The notes under the pieces are model-generated. The model made no database searches and was not told the DNA's origin. It was given only the letters and a program-made list of their open reading frames with translations. Shown in pieces: positions 6,189 through 8,138 of a stretch of 8,138 nucleotides of DNA. The stretch's first letter is position 1; the number at the start of each line of letters is the position of its first letter. This DNA is from an uncultured Parabacteroides sp. (GTDB taxonomy: Bacteria; Bacteroidota; Bacteroidia; Bacteroidales; Tannerellaceae). Position numbers and translations under genes: made by a program. Where the stretch lies: positions 1 to 8,138 of the forward strand of contig CAMTPG010000103.1 of the NCBI GenBank assembly GCA_947074335.1, written 5' to 3'.

Positions 6189-6218
6189 CAAAGATAAATC
6201 AAACAGATGTTTTTACAA
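6189..6218 (-). promoter_or_regulatory. Leftward promoter of the Fur-family gene
   Basis: On the minus strand TTG (6218-6216), a 19-base spacer, then TATCTTTG (6196-6189), again a full match. Its -7 is the mirror of the rightward one, and together they make the 16-bp palindrome TATCTTTGCAAAGATA (6181-6196). Its -33 element lies in codon 4 of the small membrane gene. The start near 6182 gives a leader of about 85 bases before the ATG at 6095. Confidence 0.75.
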
Positions 6219-6536
6219 CAGTCCGGCAAAAAATATGTTGCATGGATATTAGTTATACTATTCCTGCAAATCATTCTGATAAAATCTCTGCATTTTCATC
6301 AGGAGGAAACCTGTTGTACAATACATACAGAAAAAACGATTGAGAAAAATCACAAATCCTGTTTAATTTGTCTCTTTATATTATCCCCGTTTCAGATAAC
6401 GCCGGCTCTTTATCTAAACCTGTTTTTTTATTTTCTTTCCTTCATAATCTGTTATTTATCGGATAATAAGCCATTTATCCACAAAATACAGCATCATTTA
6501 CGCGCTCCTCCCGTTCCATTATTACATACTATTTAA
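6207..6536 (+). CDS. Small Cys/His-rich two-helix membrane protein
   Basis: A 109-residue protein with an N-terminal membrane helix or uncleaved signal anchor (about residues 10-27), a short extramembrane segment packed with possible metal ligands (HFH at 29-31, CC at 36-37, His40, His49, CLIC at 52-55), a second hydrophobic helix (about 67-84) and a tail with HKIQHHLRAPPVPLL (92-106). The ligand-rich loop between two helices and the RAPP tail recall small hypothetical proteins found beside TonB-dependent receptors (the DUF2946 style in Proteobacteria); I cannot assign a family. It is the first gene after the rightward promoter, and the receptor starts 35 bases after its stop, so the two probably form one operon. 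Metal binding or handing-over at the inner membrane is inferred. ATG 6207 is the only Met in the frame. Confidence 0.75.
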   Translation: MFLQQSGKKYVAWILVILFLQIILIKSLHFHQEETCCTIHTEKTIEKNHKSCLICLFILSPFQITPALYLNLFFYFLSFIICYLSDNKPFIHKIQHHLRAPPVPLLHTI

Positions 6537-6557
6537 TTACAGGTAATAATAACAAGC

Positions 6558-6575
6558 ATGTACAAAATAAAATGA
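6558..6575 (+). other. Five-codon mini-ORF ending in the receptor start codon
   Basis: ATG TAC AAA ATA AAA TGA reads MYKIK and stops; its TGA (6573-6575) overlaps the receptor ATG (6572-6574) as ATGA. It could couple translation or be chance. The receptor has two ATGs in a row (6572, 6575), so the overlap applies to the first only. Confidence 0.25.
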
Positions 6576-8138
6576 TGTATACTAAATTGAGTTTAGTTAT
6601 ACTGGTATTTCTTTGTACTATAACTTCTTATGCGCAAACTGAACGCGATTCTCTGCAGTTGATGGAAATTCCGGAAGTAATAGTTTCCGGTTCATCCCTG
6701 AATCGTCAGATCAGGAAATCAGCTTTGCATACAGAATTGCTTCAGGATGATTATATGAAAAAGCATTTCAACGGGAATATAGTACAGATGTTAGAAAATA
6801 TATCCGGTATACAATCCATGGATATTGGCATGGGTTTTTCTAAACCGATGATCAGAGGTTTAGGATTCAACCGAATCGCCGTATCCGAAAACGGAGTAAA
6901 ACACGAAGCACAGCAATGGGGCGCCGATCACGGCCTCGAACTCGATGCTTTTGATGTAGAAAATGTAAAAATAATAAAAGGCGCATCTTCACTGAGCTAC
7001 GGGAGCGATGCCATAGGCGGTATTATCGAGATACAGCCGCCCTCGTTGCATACCGGCGATCAGTTGTACGGTGCCGTAACTTTATTGGGCAAATCGGTCA
7101 ACGAATCGGTTGGCGGATCCGTGATGCTCGGATTTAAGAAAAACAAATGGATGATGCAGGCACGCTATACCGAATCGCATTTCGGCGATTATCGTGTTCC
7201 GGCAGATACGCTCGTTTATCTTACACAACAAATTCCGGTACACAACCGGCGGTTAAAAAATACAGCCGGCATGGAGCGCAACGGCAGTCTGTTTGCCCTG
7301 TATAGAAATGCCTCGTATTTATCCAATTATTCGTTGAGCAATGTATATCAGAAAGTCGGATTTTTTCCGGGCGCCCACGGCATCCCCGATTTATCCAGAC
7401 TCGAAGACGACGGAAACAGCCGGAATATCGAACAGCCAAACAGTATGGTGAATCATTTAAAATTCACCTCGCTGCAGCAACTGGCCTGGAACGACATTTT
7501 ATTCTCTGCCAATCTGGGTTACCAATACAATCACAGAGAAGAGTGGAGCCAGTTTCATACCCATTACGGAAATCAGCCCGTTCCCGCAAAAAACCCGGAT
7601 AAAGAGCTGGAGTTTAAGCTGCATATTCTCTCGGGATCTTTCCAGGCAAATATCATGCAATCGGCATCTCTGGAGCATAAAACGGGATTCGATTTTCAAA
7701 AGCATCACAATGCGATAGGCGGCTATTCGTTTTTGCTGCCGGCTTACGACCGGCTGAATTTCGGCGGTTTTTGGATCACTACCTGGCATGTTAATCCGCA
7801 ATTCACATGGACCGGAGGTCTGCGTTACGATTGGGGAAAACTCGACATCGCTTCCTTTCAGGATCCGTATCTCGAAAATTATCTGCAGGATCAGGGATAT
7901 TCGTCCGATGAGACAGCCTCTTATATCTGGCGAAGCTATGCGGTTAATAAAACCTTTAAAGACTATTCCGGTTCGCTGGGTTTTATCTGGACGCCGCATC
8001 AGCAATCCTCGCTTAAATTCAATATCGGACGAAGTTTTCGTTTACCAGGCGCCAACGAGTTAGCCTCGAACGGCATGCATCACGGCACCTTTCGTCATGA
8101 ACAGGGAGATGCCGGTCTGAAATCGGAGCGGGGCTGGC
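6572..8138 (+). CDS. TonB-dependent outer-membrane receptor, ZnuD-like (cut by window edge)
   Basis: The first 522 residues of a TonB-dependent receptor, open to the right edge. Residues 1-21 are a signal peptide (TSYA|QT). A possible TonB box IPEVIVS (33-39) follows directly, with no carboxypeptidase-like N-terminal domain as SusC-type receptors have. The plug domain (about 45-155) shows MLENISGIQSMDIGMG, MIRGLGFNRIAVSENGVKHE and the closing motif YGSDAIGGIIEI (143 onward). Barrel strands follow. The segment RLPGANELASNGMHHGTFRH (490-509) resembles the conserved late block of ZnuD-type zinc receptors (RAPSxxEL...H.AT..FE.G). His-rich spots (KHEAQQWGADHG, HTHYG, MHHG) would suit a transition metal. 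Two ATGs in tandem could start it. Heme or another metal chelate is the alternative cargo; the Fur-type repressor next door supports a metal. Confidence 0.92.
   Translation, partial: MMYTKLSLVILVFLCTITSYAQTERDSLQLMEIPEVIVSGSSLNRQIRKSALHTELLQDDYMKKHFNGNIVQMLENISGIQSMDIGMGFSKPMIRGLGFNRIAVSENGVKHEAQQWGADHGLELDAFDVENVKIIKGASSLSYGSDAIGGIIEIQPPSLHTGDQLYGAVTLLGKSVNESVGGSVMLGFKKNKWMMQARYTESHFGDYRVPADTLVYLTQQIPVHNRRLKNTAGMERNGSLFALYRNASYLSNYSLSNVYQKVGFFPGAHGIPDLSRLEDDGNSRNIEQPNSMVNHLKFTSLQQLAWNDILFSANLGYQYNHREEWSQFHTHYGNQPVPAKNPDKELEFKLHILSGSFQANIMQSASLEHKTGFDFQKHHNAIGGYSFLLPAYDRLNFGGFWITTWHVNPQFTWTGGLRYDWGKLDIASFQDPYLENYLQDQGYSSDETASYIWRSYAVNKTFKDYSGSLGFIWTPHQQSSLKFNIGRSFRLPGANELASNGMHHGTFRHEQGDAGLKSERGW

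Noticed and set aside
7499..8005. Minus-strand open frame of 168 codons inside the receptor gene
   Set aside because: It is antisense to an intact receptor frame and has no family features.

Overview
The window looks like chromosomal DNA of a Bacteroidota bacterium, most likely order Bacteroidales. Three things point there: promoters of the TTG-N19/21-TAnnTTTG type, starts without clear Shine-Dalgarno sequences, and a recA / peroxiredoxin / carboxynorspermidine synthase cluster of the kind found in that order. Both ends are cut inside genes: recA on the left and a TonB-dependent receptor on the right. I see no rRNA, tRNA, insertion sequence, CRISPR array or phage gene.

Left third (1-2045), minus strand. 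Reading right to left, a carboxynorspermidine/carboxyspermidine synthase (784-1980), a Bcp-type peroxiredoxin (314-772) and the start of recA (to 305) follow each other with gaps of 11 and 8 bases. They are probably one transcript from a promoter near 2038-2045. The long divergent intergenic region 1981-2354 also holds a possible small membrane ORF on the minus strand (2097-2255). The plus-strand promoter there (2234-2265) settles the start of the next gene.

Middle (2355-5613). A large exported S9 peptidase of the glutamyl endopeptidase type (2355-4811) ends at a strong hairpin terminator (4841-4889). Next come an unrecognised small lipoprotein (4976-5365) and, convergent to it, an unrecognised charged helical protein (5362-5613). 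The two stop codons share the bases TTAA.

Right part (5688-8138) is the most interesting region and probably a metal-uptake locus. A Fur-family repressor (5688-6095, minus) is divergent from a small Cys/His-rich two-helix membrane protein (6207-6536) and a ZnuD-like TonB-dependent receptor (6572 to the edge). Between them lies a perfect 11-1-11 palindrome (6148-6170) over the rightward -33 element. Next to it is a 16-bp perfect palindrome (6181-6196) whose halves are the -7 elements of two opposite promoters, each with a TTG exactly 19 bases upstream. The simplest reading is a Zur/Fur-type switch in which the repressor controls its own gene and a zinc (or other metal) import operon. The metal is inferred, not shown.
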